A stretch of 64,000 bases of DNA from Martelella mediterranea (GCF_004342225.1 NZ_SMAR01000021.1:1-64000); one strand, 5' to 3'; positions 35,017 through 44,449 are shown, counted from the first letter of the stretch. The notes: a model not told the origin generated them from the letters alone. Translations and numbers: made by a program.

Positions 35017-35122
35017 CTAGAGCGCCGTCACATCCATTCGGATGCACAAAGGACGCTCTAACCTATTGAATCTACGCATCGTGCTTTCCGAAAATCCATT
35101 CCGATTTTCGGGCTGATGCTGT
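35017..35122. repeat. Dispersed RIME-like repeat, full copy D
   Basis: It starts CTAGAGCGCCGTCACATCCA, TTCGGATGCACAAAGG and ACGCTCTA, and continues with GAATCTACGCATCGTGC, CCGAAAATCCATTCCGATTT and TCGGGCTGATGCTG. It lies in the fabF 5' region, 33 bp upstream of the start codon, inverted relative to copy C. Confidence 0.85.
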
Positions 35123-35201
35123 AATCCGTCGGTTCTCACTATCCTGCAAAGGAGCGAAGACGACGCATATGAATAACCGGCCACTCACCGCGACCAGAAG
35201 A

Positions 35202-35228
35202 TAAAAAAATGGCCCGTTTTCACGGGCC
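35202..35228 (-). terminator. Terminator of acpP
   Basis: GGCCCGT/ACGGGCC with loop GAAA is followed on the minus strand by ATTTTTTT. It is about 55 bp after the acpP stop. Confidence 0.85.
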
Positions 35229-35284
35229 GATCAAGGCGGATTCGCACGAACATTGTGGAACCCGCCTGCATTTCACGAGAAAAA

Positions 35285-35521
35285 TCAGGCCTGAGACTTC
35301 TCGATAAACTTGATCGCGTCACCGACGGTCAGGATCGAGTCAGCGGCATCATCGGGAATTTCAACGCCGAATTCTTCTTCGAAGGCCATGACCAGCTCAA
35401 CGGTATCGAGCGAGTCCGCGCCGAGGTCATCGATGAAGCTTGCGCTTTCAACAACCTTGTCAGCGTCAACGCCCAGGTGATCAACTACAATTTTCTTAAC
35501 GCGTTCTGCGATATCGCTCAT
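35285..35521 (-). CDS. acpP: Acyl carrier protein
   Basis: Carries growing acyl chains on a phosphopantetheine arm. The 78-residue product has the attachment site [20 protein letters not shown] with Ser37, and the standard start [23 protein letters not shown] 35521 is chosen over a frame 8 codons longer because it gives the invariant family N-terminus. It sits between fabG and fabF, with 283 bp upstream to fabG that contain no other gene, so a separate strong promoter is likely. Confidence 0.97.
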   Translation of the reverse strand: MSDIAERVKKIVVDHLGVDADKVVESASFIDDLGADSLDTVELVMAFEEEFGVEIPDDAADSILTVGDAIKFIEKSQA

Positions 35522-35804
35522 GTCGGTTTCCTCGACCTGTCTCAATTACTATGGGATGCCACCCCATCCACCAAAGTGAACGCCGACCGTTTCCGAAAAG
35601 GTGGACAGAACCGGCGGCAAACATGTGAACCAGCATCCATTCTGATCGTGCCGTTAAGTAAAATACGGACACAACCGTTTGGACTGTTCGATGCAGTCTC
35701 GGCCCGCTTACCATGGTTTAATCATGGCGCAAAGCCTAAAATACGCGGTTATCAGGCTTCATGGCGCAATTCCTCACACCAGAAGCACACAAACCAGCGT
35801 CATC

Positions 35805-36542
35805 TTATATCATCGCCATGCCGCCATTGATATGCAGCGTCTGGCCAGTAACATAACCGGCTTCTTCTGAAGCCAGATAAATCACTGCGGAGGCAATGTC
35901 ATCACCGCTGCCCATACGCTTCATCGGGACAGCAGAGAGAATCGCATCTTTTTGCTTCTCGTTGAGCTTGTCGGTCATGGCTGTCTCGATAAAGCCCGGC
36001 GCAACACAGTTCACAGTCACGTTGCGAGGCGCAACTTCCTGCGCCAGAGATTTGGAGAAACCAATCATACCAGCTTTCGAAGCACAATAGTTAGCCTGCC
36101 CCGGATTTCCGGTCACACCGACGATCGACGTAATGTTGATCACGCGACCATAGCGGCGGCGCATCATTGGATGCATCAGCGTTCGGGTCAGCAGGAAGGC
36201 TGCGGTCAGGTTGACCTCAAGCACGCTCTCCCAGTCTTCATCGCTCATGCGGACAAACAGCCCGTCTTTGGTAATACCGGCATTGTTGACAAGAATATCA
36301 ACGCCTTCCAGCTCGCTTTCAACCTTGGCACCGAGCTCTTTGACGGCTTCGCGATCCGACAGGTTCGCCGGAAATGCGTGCGCGCGTTCGCCGAGTTCTG
36401 CAGCAAGAGCCTCGAGTTTTTCGGCACGCGTGCCATGAAGTGCAACAGTTGCACCCTGCGCATGGAGCTTGCGGGCGATTGCCTCACCGATGCCGCCGCT
36501 TGCGCCTGTTACCAGAGCCTTACGGCCCGTCAGATCCAACAT
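35805..36542 (-). CDS. fabG: 3-oxoacyl-ACP reductase
   Basis: NADPH-dependent reductase of the fatty-acid elongation cycle. The 245-residue SDR has the cofactor motif VTGASGGIGEAIARKLHAQG, the NNAG motif in ILVNNAGITKDGLFVRM, and the Ser-Tyr-Lys triad in NITSIVGVTGNPGQANYCAS with the following Lys. It ends in VTGQTLHINGGMAMI, typical of FabG. It lies 101 bp after fabD. Confidence 0.96.
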   Translation of the reverse strand: MLDLTGRKALVTGASGGIGEAIARKLHAQGATVALHGTRAEKLEALAAELGERAHAFPANLSDREAVKELGAKVESELEGVDILVNNAGITKDGLFVRMSDEDWESVLEVNLTAAFLLTRTLMHPMMRRRYGRVINITSIVGVTGNPGQANYCASKAGMIGFSKSLAQEVAPRNVTVNCVAPGFIETAMTDKLNEKQKDAILSAVPMKRMGSGDDIASAVIYLASEEAGYVTGQTLHINGGMAMI

Positions 36543-36643
36543 TTCGTAACCCCGTCCGTTGAATTTTCATTCAGGAAAACGGCAGTGCCGATTACCCGTC
36601 ATTCGTTTTTTCAGTTCCAGCCTTGAAAACCACTGGTCCGTCT

Positions 36644-37588
36644 TCAGCCCTTCAGCGCTTTCAAAACATTATCGATATCATCCGGAGAAGACACAGCAAC
36701 ACCATTCAGCGACCGGTCAATGCGGCGTGCCAAACCGGTCAGGACTTTCCCTGCTCCGATTTCGTAAAGTGTGCTGACCTCATTGCGCGCAAACCATTCT
36801 ACGCTCTCGCGCCAGCGAACGCGCCCGGTAACCTGTTCCACCAGAAGACGCACAATTTCATCCGGATCACTGACCGGCTCTGCAACAACATTGGCAATAA
36901 CGGGCACCACGGGCGCCGCCTTGCTGACTTCGGCCAGCGCTTCTTCCATTGCAGCGGCTGCTGACGCCATAAGCTTTGAATGAAAAGGTGCTGAAACAGG
37001 CAGCAGAAGCGCGCGCTTCGCGCCCTTCTCACCGGCAATTTCGACGGCCTTTTCAACCGCGTCCTTTTCGCCGGAAATTACGACCTGTCCGCCACCATTA
37101 TCATTTGCGATCTGGCAAGCGCCGAATTTCGATGCATCTGAACAAAGTGATTCCACCTCGTCGAAGGAGAGGCCGATGATCGCAGCCATTGCCCCCTTAC
37201 CGACCGGAACAGCGGCCTGCATCGCATTCCCGCGAATACGCAGCAGACGCGCAGTATCGGCGAGTGAGAAGGTTCCGGCCGCACACAAAGCGGAATATTC
37301 ACCCAGTGAATGGCCGGCGACATAGGAAATGTCGTTTTTCAGGTCGAGGCCTTCACTTTCCAGCGCTCGAATCACTGCGACAGACACAGCCATCAGAGCG
37401 GGTTGGGTATTGGCTGTCAGCTGCAGAGCGTCTTCGGGGCCTTCCCATATTGTTTGCGAAAGCTTCTCACCGAGCGCGTCATCCACTTCTTCGAACACGT
37501 GGCGAGCAACTGAAAAAGCCTCTGCCAGTGTCTTTCCCATGCCAACGCTCTGACTTCCCTGTCCGGGAAAGGTAAATGCGGCTGTCAT
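36644..37588 (-). CDS. fabD: Malonyl-CoA:ACP transacylase
   Basis: Loads malonyl groups onto ACP for fatty-acid synthesis. The 314-residue product has FPGQGSQSVGMGKTLAEAF at the start, the nucleophile motif VAGHSLGEYSALCAAG, and LPVSAPFHSKLMASAA with the catalytic His. It is the first gene of the fabD-fabG-acpP-fabF series on the minus strand. The 274 bp upstream, shared with a divergent aldo/keto reductase gene, show no further feature. Confidence 0.95.
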   Translation of the reverse strand: MTAAFTFPGQGSQSVGMGKTLAEAFSVARHVFEEVDDALGEKLSQTIWEGPEDALQLTANTQPALMAVSVAVIRALESEGLDLKNDISYVAGHSLGEYSALCAAGTFSLADTARLLRIRGNAMQAAVPVGKGAMAAIIGLSFDEVESLCSDASKFGACQIANDNGGGQVVISGEKDAVEKAVEIAGEKGAKRALLLPVSAPFHSKLMASAAAAMEEALAEVSKAAPVVPVIANVVAEPVSDPDEIVRLLVEQVTGRVRWRESVEWFARNEVSTLYEIGAGKVLTGLARRIDRSLNGVAVSSPDDIDNVLKALKG

Positions 37589-37862
37589 TTCAGGGTTCCT
37601 TCCGCCTGGTCATTTCCGCAATTTTAGAACTTGCGAAAATGAATGAACCATTTGTATTTTGGCAACTCTCAAAGCTCTGGTCACGAGCCGTGGTTGCCGT
37701 AAAAGTGTTTTTCCAATCCACACTTCAAGGCGGCAAGTCAATAGTTGAAGGTCTATATCGCCTTTCTATATCAAGCGTGCGCCTACGGACTTCTGTGTCT
37801 GAAACCGGGACTCAGAAAGCTATAAAAATTGATGTAGTAAGTTAAAAAATTAAGGTAACCGA

Positions 37863-38906
37863 ATGAAAATGAAAGATTTAGGCAGAACAGGAATTTCAGT
37901 TTCCGAGATCTGCCTCGGCACAATGACCTGGGGTTCTCAAAACACAGAGGCTGAGGCCCATGCGCAGATGGATTATGCCGTGGAAAATGGCGTTAATTTT
38001 ATTGACACAGCCGAACTTTACCCGGTGACGCCGCTGAGCGCTGAAACACAGGGGCGCACTGAAGATTATATCGGAACATGGCTTGAAAAGCGTGGAAAGC
38101 GCGATGACATCATTCTCGCAAGCAAGGTCACGGGTCCGGGGCGTCCCTGGATTCATGAAGGTAAACCACTCACCCCGCAAATCATTCGTGATGCTCTGGA
38201 AACCAGTCTGAGACGACTGAAAACGGATTACCTCGATCTCTACCAGATCCACTGGCCAAATCGTGGTCATTTCCACTTCCGGAACAACTGGGGCTACAAT
38301 CCGTATCATCAGGACCGTCATCAGGCACGCATCGATATCGAGCTGACGCTGGATACGCTGGATAGCCTAGTCAAAGAAGGTAAGATCCGGGCCATCGGCC
38401 TTTCAAATGAAACGACATGGGGTACCCAGAAATATCTGACACTTGCGGAGATGAAGGATCGGGTTCGCGTTTCAACGATCCAGAATGAATATTCTCTGCT
38501 CTACCGTCACCACGATCTCGATCTGGCGGAGCTTTCGCATCACGAGGACGTCGGACTGCTGGCCTACTCGCCTCTGGCGACCGGTCTTTTAAGCGGCAAA
38601 TATCTCGGCGGTAAGGTTCCTGCCGGATCTCGGGGAGATATTGGCGGTGATCTCGGCGGGCGGCTTAACGAAAGGCAGGAACCTGCCGTTCAGGCCTATT
38701 GCAGAATAGCCGAAGAATATGGCCTGAGCCCGGCACAGATGGCATTGGCATTTGTGCTTTCCCGCCCGTTCGTCACGGCTGCGATCATTGGTGCGACGAA
38801 GATGGATCAGCTTAAGACCAATATTGGCGCTGCTGATGTCGCCGTTACCGATGAGATACTGACTGAAATTGCAGCGGTGCATCGCGAATATCCAATGCCG
38901 TTTTAA
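37863..38906 (+). CDS. Aldo/keto reductase, Tas-like
   Basis: NADP(H)-linked oxidoreductase of the aldo/keto reductase family. The 347-residue product resembles E. coli Tas in length and in its long insertion after the first catalytic residues. FIDTAELYPVTPLSAETQGR holds the Asp and Tyr, IILASKVTGPGRPW the Lys, and LYQIHWPNRGHFHFRNNWGY the His. The cofactor end has AAIIGATKMDQLKTNI. ATG 37863 follows AAGG. Substrate is unknown; it is divergent from fabD and monocistronic. Confidence 0.87.
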   Translation: MKMKDLGRTGISVSEICLGTMTWGSQNTEAEAHAQMDYAVENGVNFIDTAELYPVTPLSAETQGRTEDYIGTWLEKRGKRDDIILASKVTGPGRPWIHEGKPLTPQIIRDALETSLRRLKTDYLDLYQIHWPNRGHFHFRNNWGYNPYHQDRHQARIDIELTLDTLDSLVKEGKIRAIGLSNETTWGTQKYLTLAEMKDRVRVSTIQNEYSLLYRHHDLDLAELSHHEDVGLLAYSPLATGLLSGKYLGGKVPAGSRGDIGGDLGGRLNERQEPAVQAYCRIAEEYGLSPAQMALAFVLSRPFVTAAIIGATKMDQLKTNIGAADVAVTDEILTEIAAVHREYPMPF

Positions 38907-39044
38907 GACATGACAGATGGCTGCATTGCAATTTCCTGATCTGCGCACCATATTCCCTCCAATAGCGGGGGCATGTTCTTGTTTTTCCTTCAAGCTGCCA
39001 GCCATTACTGACTGACAACTCGTTTCGAAAGGCAGGATTCCCGG

Positions 39045-39965
39045 ATGGATTATCTGTTCGTCGCCCTGGGTCTGGCCGGGCTTTATTTTGGCGCAGAATG
39101 GCTTGTTCACGGCGCCGTATCCGTTGCGCGCAGGCTGGGTGTTTCTGCCCTCATCGCTTCACTCATCATCGTTGGGTTCGGCACTTCGCTCCCCGAGCTC
39201 CTGGTGTCAGTTCGTGCTGCAACGACCGGCGCTGCCGGCATTGCTCTTGGCAACGTGGTAGGATCGAACATTGCCAATATTCTTTTGATCATCGGCGCCA
39301 GCGCGGTGATTTTCCCGATTGCCGGATGGGATAAATCCGTCAAACGTGATGTTGCGGCGATGGTCGGATCAGCAGCCCTTCTTCTTGTTCTCGTTCAGTT
39401 CAGCGTCATCGGTCGCGCAGCGGGTCTTCTGCTGCTGATATTGCTCGCGCTCTATCTTTTCAGAACCTATCGCGCCGCACGCGCAGGAGAAGCTGACCTT
39501 GAAGAGCTACCAACAGACACCCTTGCGACCGGAAAAGCGACACTCTTTATTCTGCTTGGCCTTGTTGTTCTCGTCGCCGGTGCTGAATTCCTGATTCGTG
39601 GCGCCACCGATCTGGCCAGCCAGTTCGGCGTCTCGGATGCCGTCATCGGCCTGACGGTGGTCGCACTTGGTACTTCCCTGCCGGAGCTTGCAACCGCGAT
39701 TGTTGCTGCAAGCCGCAAGCATTCAGATGTTGCGGTCGGAAATGTAACCGGATCTTCGATTTTCAATACGCTTTGCATCCTCGGTCTTACTGCGGTGATT
39801 GCTCCGATGCCGGTGGAGGACAGTTTTGCGAAATTGGATGTGCCGGTCATGCTGGCGGCCAGCCTGTTCTTTGGAGGGATGCTGTTCTTCGCCCCCAAAT
39901 TTCATCGGGCAACGGGCCTGGGAATGCTCATAGCCTATGGCGGGTATATCGCTTATCTTGTTTGA
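39045..39965 (+). CDS. Calcium/sodium antiporter (YrbG/CaxA family)
   Basis: Inner-membrane exchanger of the Ca2+:cation antiporter superfamily. The 306-residue product has ten hydrophobic segments and two internal repeats, each with the signature: GFGTSLPELLVSVRAATTG then ALGNVVGSNIANILL, and ALGTSLPELATAIVAASRKH then VAVGNVTGSSIFNTL. The length fits the YrbG-like branch. There are no accessory genes next to it. Confidence 0.9.
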   Translation: MDYLFVALGLAGLYFGAEWLVHGAVSVARRLGVSALIASLIIVGFGTSLPELLVSVRAATTGAAGIALGNVVGSNIANILLIIGASAVIFPIAGWDKSVKRDVAAMVGSAALLLVLVQFSVIGRAAGLLLLILLALYLFRTYRAARAGEADLEELPTDTLATGKATLFILLGLVVLVAGAEFLIRGATDLASQFGVSDAVIGLTVVALGTSLPELATAIVAASRKHSDVAVGNVTGSSIFNTLCILGLTAVIAPMPVEDSFAKLDVPVMLAASLFFGGMLFFAPKFHRATGLGMLIAYGGYIAYLV

Positions 39966-40020
39966 TCTTACGCGTTTCAGGCGGCCAGATCGCTTTGTTT
40001 GCCTGATTGAAGCTGCTGTG

Positions 40021-40049
40021 CTTGCCATTCTGTGGAGAATGTGTATAAG
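40021..40049 (+). promoter_or_regulatory. Promoter of the rpsF-rpsR-rplI operon
   Basis: CTTGCC (40021-40026) is separated by 17 bases from TATAAG (40044-40049). The predicted 5' UTR is long, about 215 bases. The 305-bp space between the antiporter gene and rpsF has no gene. Its last part contains several short stems (for example GGC-TTA-GCC near 40222) and two CCG motifs, which could be a ribosomal-protein leader, but I could not match it confidently to the S6:S18 motif. Confidence 0.5.
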
Positions 40050-40270
40050 CGCGCCATCCGATATGTTCGGTCTTCTGGCTGGTGGCTGAACGGAGGGCCG
40101 TTTTCTGTTTTCAAGAAAACGTCTGGCACGTAAAAAGTGCTTGCCTCCCGTGTCGCCGCTCTCGACCGTCTCGTCAAACGCTTTTCTTGCCGGGGATTTC
40201 CCCTTCAGGAGCAGTCGTTGAGGCTTAGCCGCCGAGGTCCGGACATCGAATGCAAGAAAGGCAAATACCA

Positions 40271-40645
40271 ATGGCACTTTATGAACACGTGTTTCTGGCG
40301 CGCCAGGACGTCACGGCCCAGCAGGTCGACGCGATCGTCGAGCAGTACAAGGGCGTAATCGAAGAGCATGGCGGCAAAGTTGGCCGGATCGAAAACTGGG
40401 GTCTTAAGTCCCTCACCTACCGGATCAAAAAGAACCGTAAAGCACACTACGCTTTGATGGACATTGATGCCCCGGCTGCTGCGATCCACGAAATGGAACG
40501 CCAGATGCGCATCAATGAAGATATTCTTCGCTACATGACCATCAAGGTCGAAGCACACGAAGAAGGCCCGTCGGCGATGATGCAGAAGCGTGACCGCGAC
40601 GATCGTCCGCGCCGTGATGGCGGCAATCGCCGTCCGCGCAACTGA
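40271..40645 (+). CDS. rpsF: 30S ribosomal protein S6
   Basis: Small-subunit protein that pairs with S18 in the platform. The 124-residue product begins [20 protein letters not shown] and contains [20 protein letters not shown]. It has an Arg/Asp-rich C-terminal tail ([19 protein letters not shown]) longer than in E. coli unmodified S6. ATG 40271 gives the family N-terminus. rpsR follows after 26 bp. Confidence 0.96.
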   Translation: MALYEHVFLARQDVTAQQVDAIVEQYKGVIEEHGGKVGRIENWGLKSLTYRIKKNRKAHYALMDIDAPAAAIHEMERQMRINEDILRYMTIKVEAHEEGPSAMMQKRDRDDRPRRDGGNRRPRN

Positions 40646-40671
40646 TCATCAAGGTTCAAGGAGAGTATAAA

Positions 40672-40920
40672 ATGGTAGCTATCGCTTCTATCCCGACCCG
40701 CCGCCCGTTCAATCGCCGTCGCAAGACCTGCCCGTTTTCCGGCGCGAACGCACCAAAAATCGATTACAAGGACGTTCGTCTCCTGCAGCGCTACATTTCC
40801 GAGCGCGGCAAGATCGTTCCGTCCCGCATCACCGCCGTCAGCCAGAAGAAGCAGCGTGAACTCGCACGCGCAATTAAGCGTGCCCGTTTCCTCGGCCTTC
40901 TGCCTTACGTCGTTTCCTGA
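40672..40920 (+). CDS. rpsR: 30S ribosomal protein S18
   Basis: Binds S6 and 16S rRNA in the platform. The 82-residue product shows [20 protein letters not shown], the [20 protein letters not shown] block and the conserved end [14 protein letters not shown]. It has a strong AAGGAG ribosome site. A terminator follows the gene. Confidence 0.97.
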   Translation: MVAIASIPTRRPFNRRRKTCPFSGANAPKIDYKDVRLLQRYISERGKIVPSRITAVSQKKQRELARAIKRARFLGLLPYVVS

Positions 40921-40936
40921 TCGATGACTTTGGGAA

Positions 40937-40963
40937 GAGGCGCCTTCTGCGCCTTTTCTTTTG
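40937..40963 (+). terminator. Terminator after rpsR
   Basis: AGGCGC-CTTCT-GCGCCT followed by TTTCTTTT, 18 bp after the rpsR stop. It would separate or attenuate transcription into DUF2232-rplI. Confidence 0.75.
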
Positions 40964-41064
40964 GCTCCTGTGCGGTGGGCGCGCAGCAGCTTTTTGAAAA
41001 CCCAGGTTGAGAAGCATTTTATCTATCTGCGCTTCTCTAACTGCTTTGAAAGCAGGACAGCGAA

Positions 41065-42036
41065 ATGAAGACCATCAACGGCAAAACATTGCTGATCGGT
41101 GCGCTTGCCGGATTGAGCGCTTTCATGCTGGCCTTTGCCGCAAGCATGAACGTGTTGTTTTCAACACTGCTCTCCGCGGCTTCCGCTCTTCCAATTCTGA
41201 TTGTTGGCCTCGGCTGGGGCAGTGTGGCGGCGATTGTGTCAATCGTTGTCGCTGGCGCTCTGGGGGCTGTGATGGGGTCGCCTTTTTTTGCCCTCTACAT
41301 TCTGGTTGCCACCTTTCTTCCGGCTGGCTGGCTAAGCCATCTGGGTAATCTGGCCCGGCCTGCCTCTGAGCTTGGCGGGCCTGAAGGTCTGACGGCATGG
41401 TATCCGCTTTCTGACATCCTTCTTCATTTGTGTGGCGCAGTCGCGCTCGGCCTCATTATTGTCGGGGCAATTGCAGGTTATGGTCCGGATACGACCGGTG
41501 AACTGATTGACGCATTCATTTCTGCACTTGAAACGCAGGATCCACAAATCGCCGCTGATCCCGCGATGATTGAACAGTTCAAGAGTATGTTCGTCATCAT
41601 GGTCCCGATGGTTCAGGGCGCGATGTCGGTGATCATGCTGTTCATTGCCTATCACATTGGCGTGCGGATTGCCGGAGCATCCGGTCTCACTGGACGGCCG
41701 CGGGAAGACGTGGCTCAGGCGCTTCGAATGAACACGAACGCGATTTTCGTATTTCTTGGCGCTTTGGTTCTGACATTTTTCGGAGGTGTGATTGGCTTGA
41801 TCGGCGCTGCCTGCCTTGGGGCGTTTGGCGGTGGCTTTCTTCTGGCTGGTCTCGCCCGCATGCACCTTGCGGCACGTGGTCAAAGCTGGCGCTTACCGGT
41901 GATCGTTCTCTCCTACCTGTCCCTGATGTTTACATTCCCGGCTCTGATCTTCGTGATTATGGGCCTCACTGATACGCGCCGTGCCATTGCGCTTTCCAGT
42001 GGCGCTTCCAACGACGAAACAGAAAACGACAACTGA
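41065..42036 (+). CDS. DUF2232 multi-spanning membrane protein
   Basis: Integral membrane protein of 323 residues with about eight hydrophobic segments. It matches the DUF2232 family that sits between rpsR and rplI throughout Hyphomicrobiales. Its first helices (LLIGALAGLSAFMLAFAASM and VGLGWGSVAAIVSIVVAGAL) resemble substrate-binding S components of ECF-type transporters, but no energy-coupling partner is nearby and the function is unknown. rplI starts 26 bp after it. Confidence 0.83.
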   Translation: MKTINGKTLLIGALAGLSAFMLAFAASMNVLFSTLLSAASALPILIVGLGWGSVAAIVSIVVAGALGAVMGSPFFALYILVATFLPAGWLSHLGNLARPASELGGPEGLTAWYPLSDILLHLCGAVALGLIIVGAIAGYGPDTTGELIDAFISALETQDPQIAADPAMIEQFKSMFVIMVPMVQGAMSVIMLFIAYHIGVRIAGASGLTGRPREDVAQALRMNTNAIFVFLGALVLTFFGGVIGLIGAACLGAFGGGFLLAGLARMHLAARGQSWRLPVIVLSYLSLMFTFPALIFVIMGLTDTRRAIALSSGASNDETENDN

Positions 42037-42062
42037 AACAAAACACCTGAAAGGAAATCAAA

Positions 42063-42692
42063 ATGGATGTTATTCTGCTTGAACGCATCGCAAAGCTCGG
42101 TCAGATGGGCGAAACCGTAAAGGTTCGTGATGGCTATGCACGTAACTACCTTCTGCCGACCGGCCGCGCCCTTCGCGCCAACGATGCCAACAAGGCACGC
42201 TTTGAAGCTGAACGCGCTGTTCTTGAAGCCCGCAACCTTGAGCGCCGCAGTGAAGCGCAGAAGATTGCTGACACGCTTGATGGCAAGTCATTCATCGTTG
42301 TTCGCGCGGCTGGCGAAACCGGTCAGCTCTACGGTTCAGTTGCCACCCGCGATATCGTCGAAATCCTCGGCGAAGAAGGCTACCACATCACCCGTAACCA
42401 GGTCGTTCTCAACAACCCGATCAAAACGGTTGGCCTGCATAAGGTCGAGATTCAACTCCACGCCGAAGTCTACGTCACCGTTGAACTGAACGTCGCCCGT
42501 TCCGCTGAAGAAGCCGAGCGTCAGTTGCAGGGTGAAGACCTCACTTCAGCTGATGCCATTTACGGCGTTGATGAAGATGCGCTTCGTCCGGAAGACTTCT
42601 TCAATCCGGATGCTGACTATGATCTCGATGAAGAGGACGGCGAAGAGGCTGCTTCTGAGTCGGAAGAAGAAGAAGAAAACAAAGGCGAATAA
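42063..42692 (+). CDS. rplI: 50S ribosomal protein L9 with long acidic tail
   Basis: Binds 23S rRNA domain V near the L1 stalk. The 209-residue product has the canonical N-domain ([40 protein letters not shown]) and C-domain ([17 protein letters not shown]). E. coli L9 is 149 residues; the excess here is mostly an acidic tail from about residue 170 with [19 protein letters not shown]. Acidic L9 tails are known in rhizobia. A strong terminator follows. Confidence 0.96.
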   Translation: MDVILLERIAKLGQMGETVKVRDGYARNYLLPTGRALRANDANKARFEAERAVLEARNLERRSEAQKIADTLDGKSFIVVRAAGETGQLYGSVATRDIVEILGEEGYHITRNQVVLNNPIKTVGLHKVEIQLHAEVYVTVELNVARSAEEAERQLQGEDLTSADAIYGVDEDALRPEDFFNPDADYDLDEEDGEEAASESEEEEENKGE

Positions 42693-42721
42693 GGTTCGTT
42701 TTGTTCTCACTTTAAGATCTG

Positions 42722-42751
42722 GCCCGGTTTCCGCTGAAACCGGGCTTTTTC
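42722..42751 (+). terminator. Rho-independent terminator after rplI
   Basis: GCCCGGTTT-CCGCT-GAAACCGGGC followed by TTTTTCTTTTT, 30 bp after the stop. Confidence 0.9.
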
Positions 42752-42955
42752 TTTTTCTTCATCGATTTTATAAAAACCTTTCCGTAGCCGTTTGATTCGC
42801 TTTGAGGCTTTGCGCTGGCACCTCTTGCCGGATCTTTCGGCGCACCCCGTTTGCCTTGTGGATTGCTGTTGAGAACCGATCTTACCGTGCGGTGAGCGTT
42901 TCTTTGCGTTATGCTTTCCACGACAAGTTTTCCACGAAGCCGAACCGGACACGCT

Positions 42956-44449
42956 ATGAACGATCTTGCGCCGCCATCCTCATTCAATCAGGCCGGAGCA
43001 CCACAGCAGCGGGAAGCACCAAACAACCTGGAAGCAGAGCAGGCTCTTCTGGGCGCGATTCTGGTTAATAACAGTGCGTTTTTCCGTGTTTCGGACTTTT
43101 TGAAGTCCGAGCATTTCTATGAGCCGCTTCATCGCAAGATTTATGAGCTTGCCGGCGATACGATCCGAATGGACAAAATCGCCAATACGATCACGCTCAA
43201 AACCCACCTGCCCGCCGACATCAAGGTTGGCGATCTCACGGTAGCGCAGTATCTGGCACGGCTGGCAGCCGAAGCGGTTACGATCATTAACGCTGAAGAC
43301 TACGGTCGCACGATCTATGATCTGGCATTGCGTCGTTCGCTGATCGATATCGGTTCGGACATCGTCAATACAGCTTACGATGCACCGATTGACCTGCCGC
43401 CGATGGAGCAGATCGAAAACACCGAGCGGCAGCTTTTTGCTCTGGCCGAGACCGGGCGTTACGAAGGCGGCTTCACAAGCTTTGAGAACGCCGTCACGAT
43501 CGCCATTGATATGGCCGGTAAGGCTTTTGAAAATGACGGACATCTTTCCGGCATTTCCACCGGGCTGAACACGCTCGACGAAAAAATGGGCGGCTTGCAG
43601 CGCTCCGACCTGATTATTCTCGCTGGACGTCCGGGTATGGGTAAAACCTCTCTGGCAACAAACATAGCCTGGAATGTCGCCTCGGCTTATGAGCCGGAGG
43701 TGAAACCGGATGGCACCATTGAGGCCAAACAAGGCGGCGTTGTCGGCTTTTATTCGCTCGAAATGTCGGCCGAACAGCTCGCAACCCGTATCATTTCAGA
43801 ACAAACCGAGGTTTCCTCTTCCAAAATCCGTCGCGGTGATATTACCGAAGCCGATTTTGACAAACTGGTTGCCTGTTCGCAGGCCATGCAGAAAGTGCCG
43901 CTGTACATCGACCAGACAGGTGGCATTTCCATTGCCCAGCTGTCTGCGCGTGCCCGCCGCCTGAAGCGGCAGCGCGGCCTCGATTTGCTTGTTGTCGACT
44001 ATGTTCAGTTGATGACGGGTTCGAAAAAGTCCGGCGAAAACCGTGTTCAGGAAGTCACCGAGATTACGACTGGCCTCAAGGCGCTTGGCAAGGAACTTAA
44101 TGTCCCGATTATCGCCCTGTCTCAGCTTTCACGTCAGGTCGAAAATCGCGAGGACAAGCGTCCGCAACTTTCCGACCTTCGTGAATCCGGCTCAATCGAG
44201 CAGGACGCTGACGTCGTGTTGTTCGTATATCGAGAAGAATACTACGTTCAGAACCTTGAGCCGCGCGACCCGGACGATCCCGCTTACGATGAGTGGAAGA
44301 TGAAGTACGAAAAGGTCAGAGGGACTGCGGACGTGATCATTGCCAAGCAGCGTCACGGACCGACAGGTACCGCAAACCTCGCCTTCCAGGCAGCGTATAC
44401 GCGCTTTGCCGATCTGGCCGATCCGTCATATTCAAGTTTTGACGAATAA
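42956..44449 (+). CDS. dnaB: Replicative DNA helicase
   Basis: Hexameric 5'-3' helicase that unwinds DNA ahead of the polymerase. The 497-residue product has the N-terminal DnaG-interaction domain (NNLEAEQALLGAILVNNSAF) and the RecA-like domain with Walker A in AGRPGMGKTSLATNIAW. It also has GFYSLEMSAEQLATRIISEQ, Walker B in LDLLVVDYVQLMTG, and DLRESGSIEQDADVVLFVYR. No intein interrupts it. ATG 42956 gives the usual N-terminus; a longer frame begins 15 codons earlier. Confidence 0.96.
   Translation: MNDLAPPSSFNQAGAPQQREAPNNLEAEQALLGAILVNNSAFFRVSDFLKSEHFYEPLHRKIYELAGDTIRMDKIANTITLKTHLPADIKVGDLTVAQYLARLAAEAVTIINAEDYGRTIYDLALRRSLIDIGSDIVNTAYDAPIDLPPMEQIENTERQLFALAETGRYEGGFTSFENAVTIAIDMAGKAFENDGHLSGISTGLNTLDEKMGGLQRSDLIILAGRPGMGKTSLATNIAWNVASAYEPEVKPDGTIEAKQGGVVGFYSLEMSAEQLATRIISEQTEVSSSKIRRGDITEADFDKLVACSQAMQKVPLYIDQTGGISIAQLSARARRLKRQRGLDLLVVDYVQLMTGSKKSGENRVQEVTEITTGLKALGKELNVPIIALSQLSRQVENREDKRPQLSDLRESGSIEQDADVVLFVYREEYYVQNLEPRDPDDPAYDEWKMKYEKVRGTADVIIAKQRHGPTGTANLAFQAAYTRFADLADPSYSSFDE

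Noticed and set aside
42956-44449. Possible intein in dnaB or split replicative genes
   Set aside because: dnaB is 497 residues with all motifs in continuous order, so nothing is inserted.
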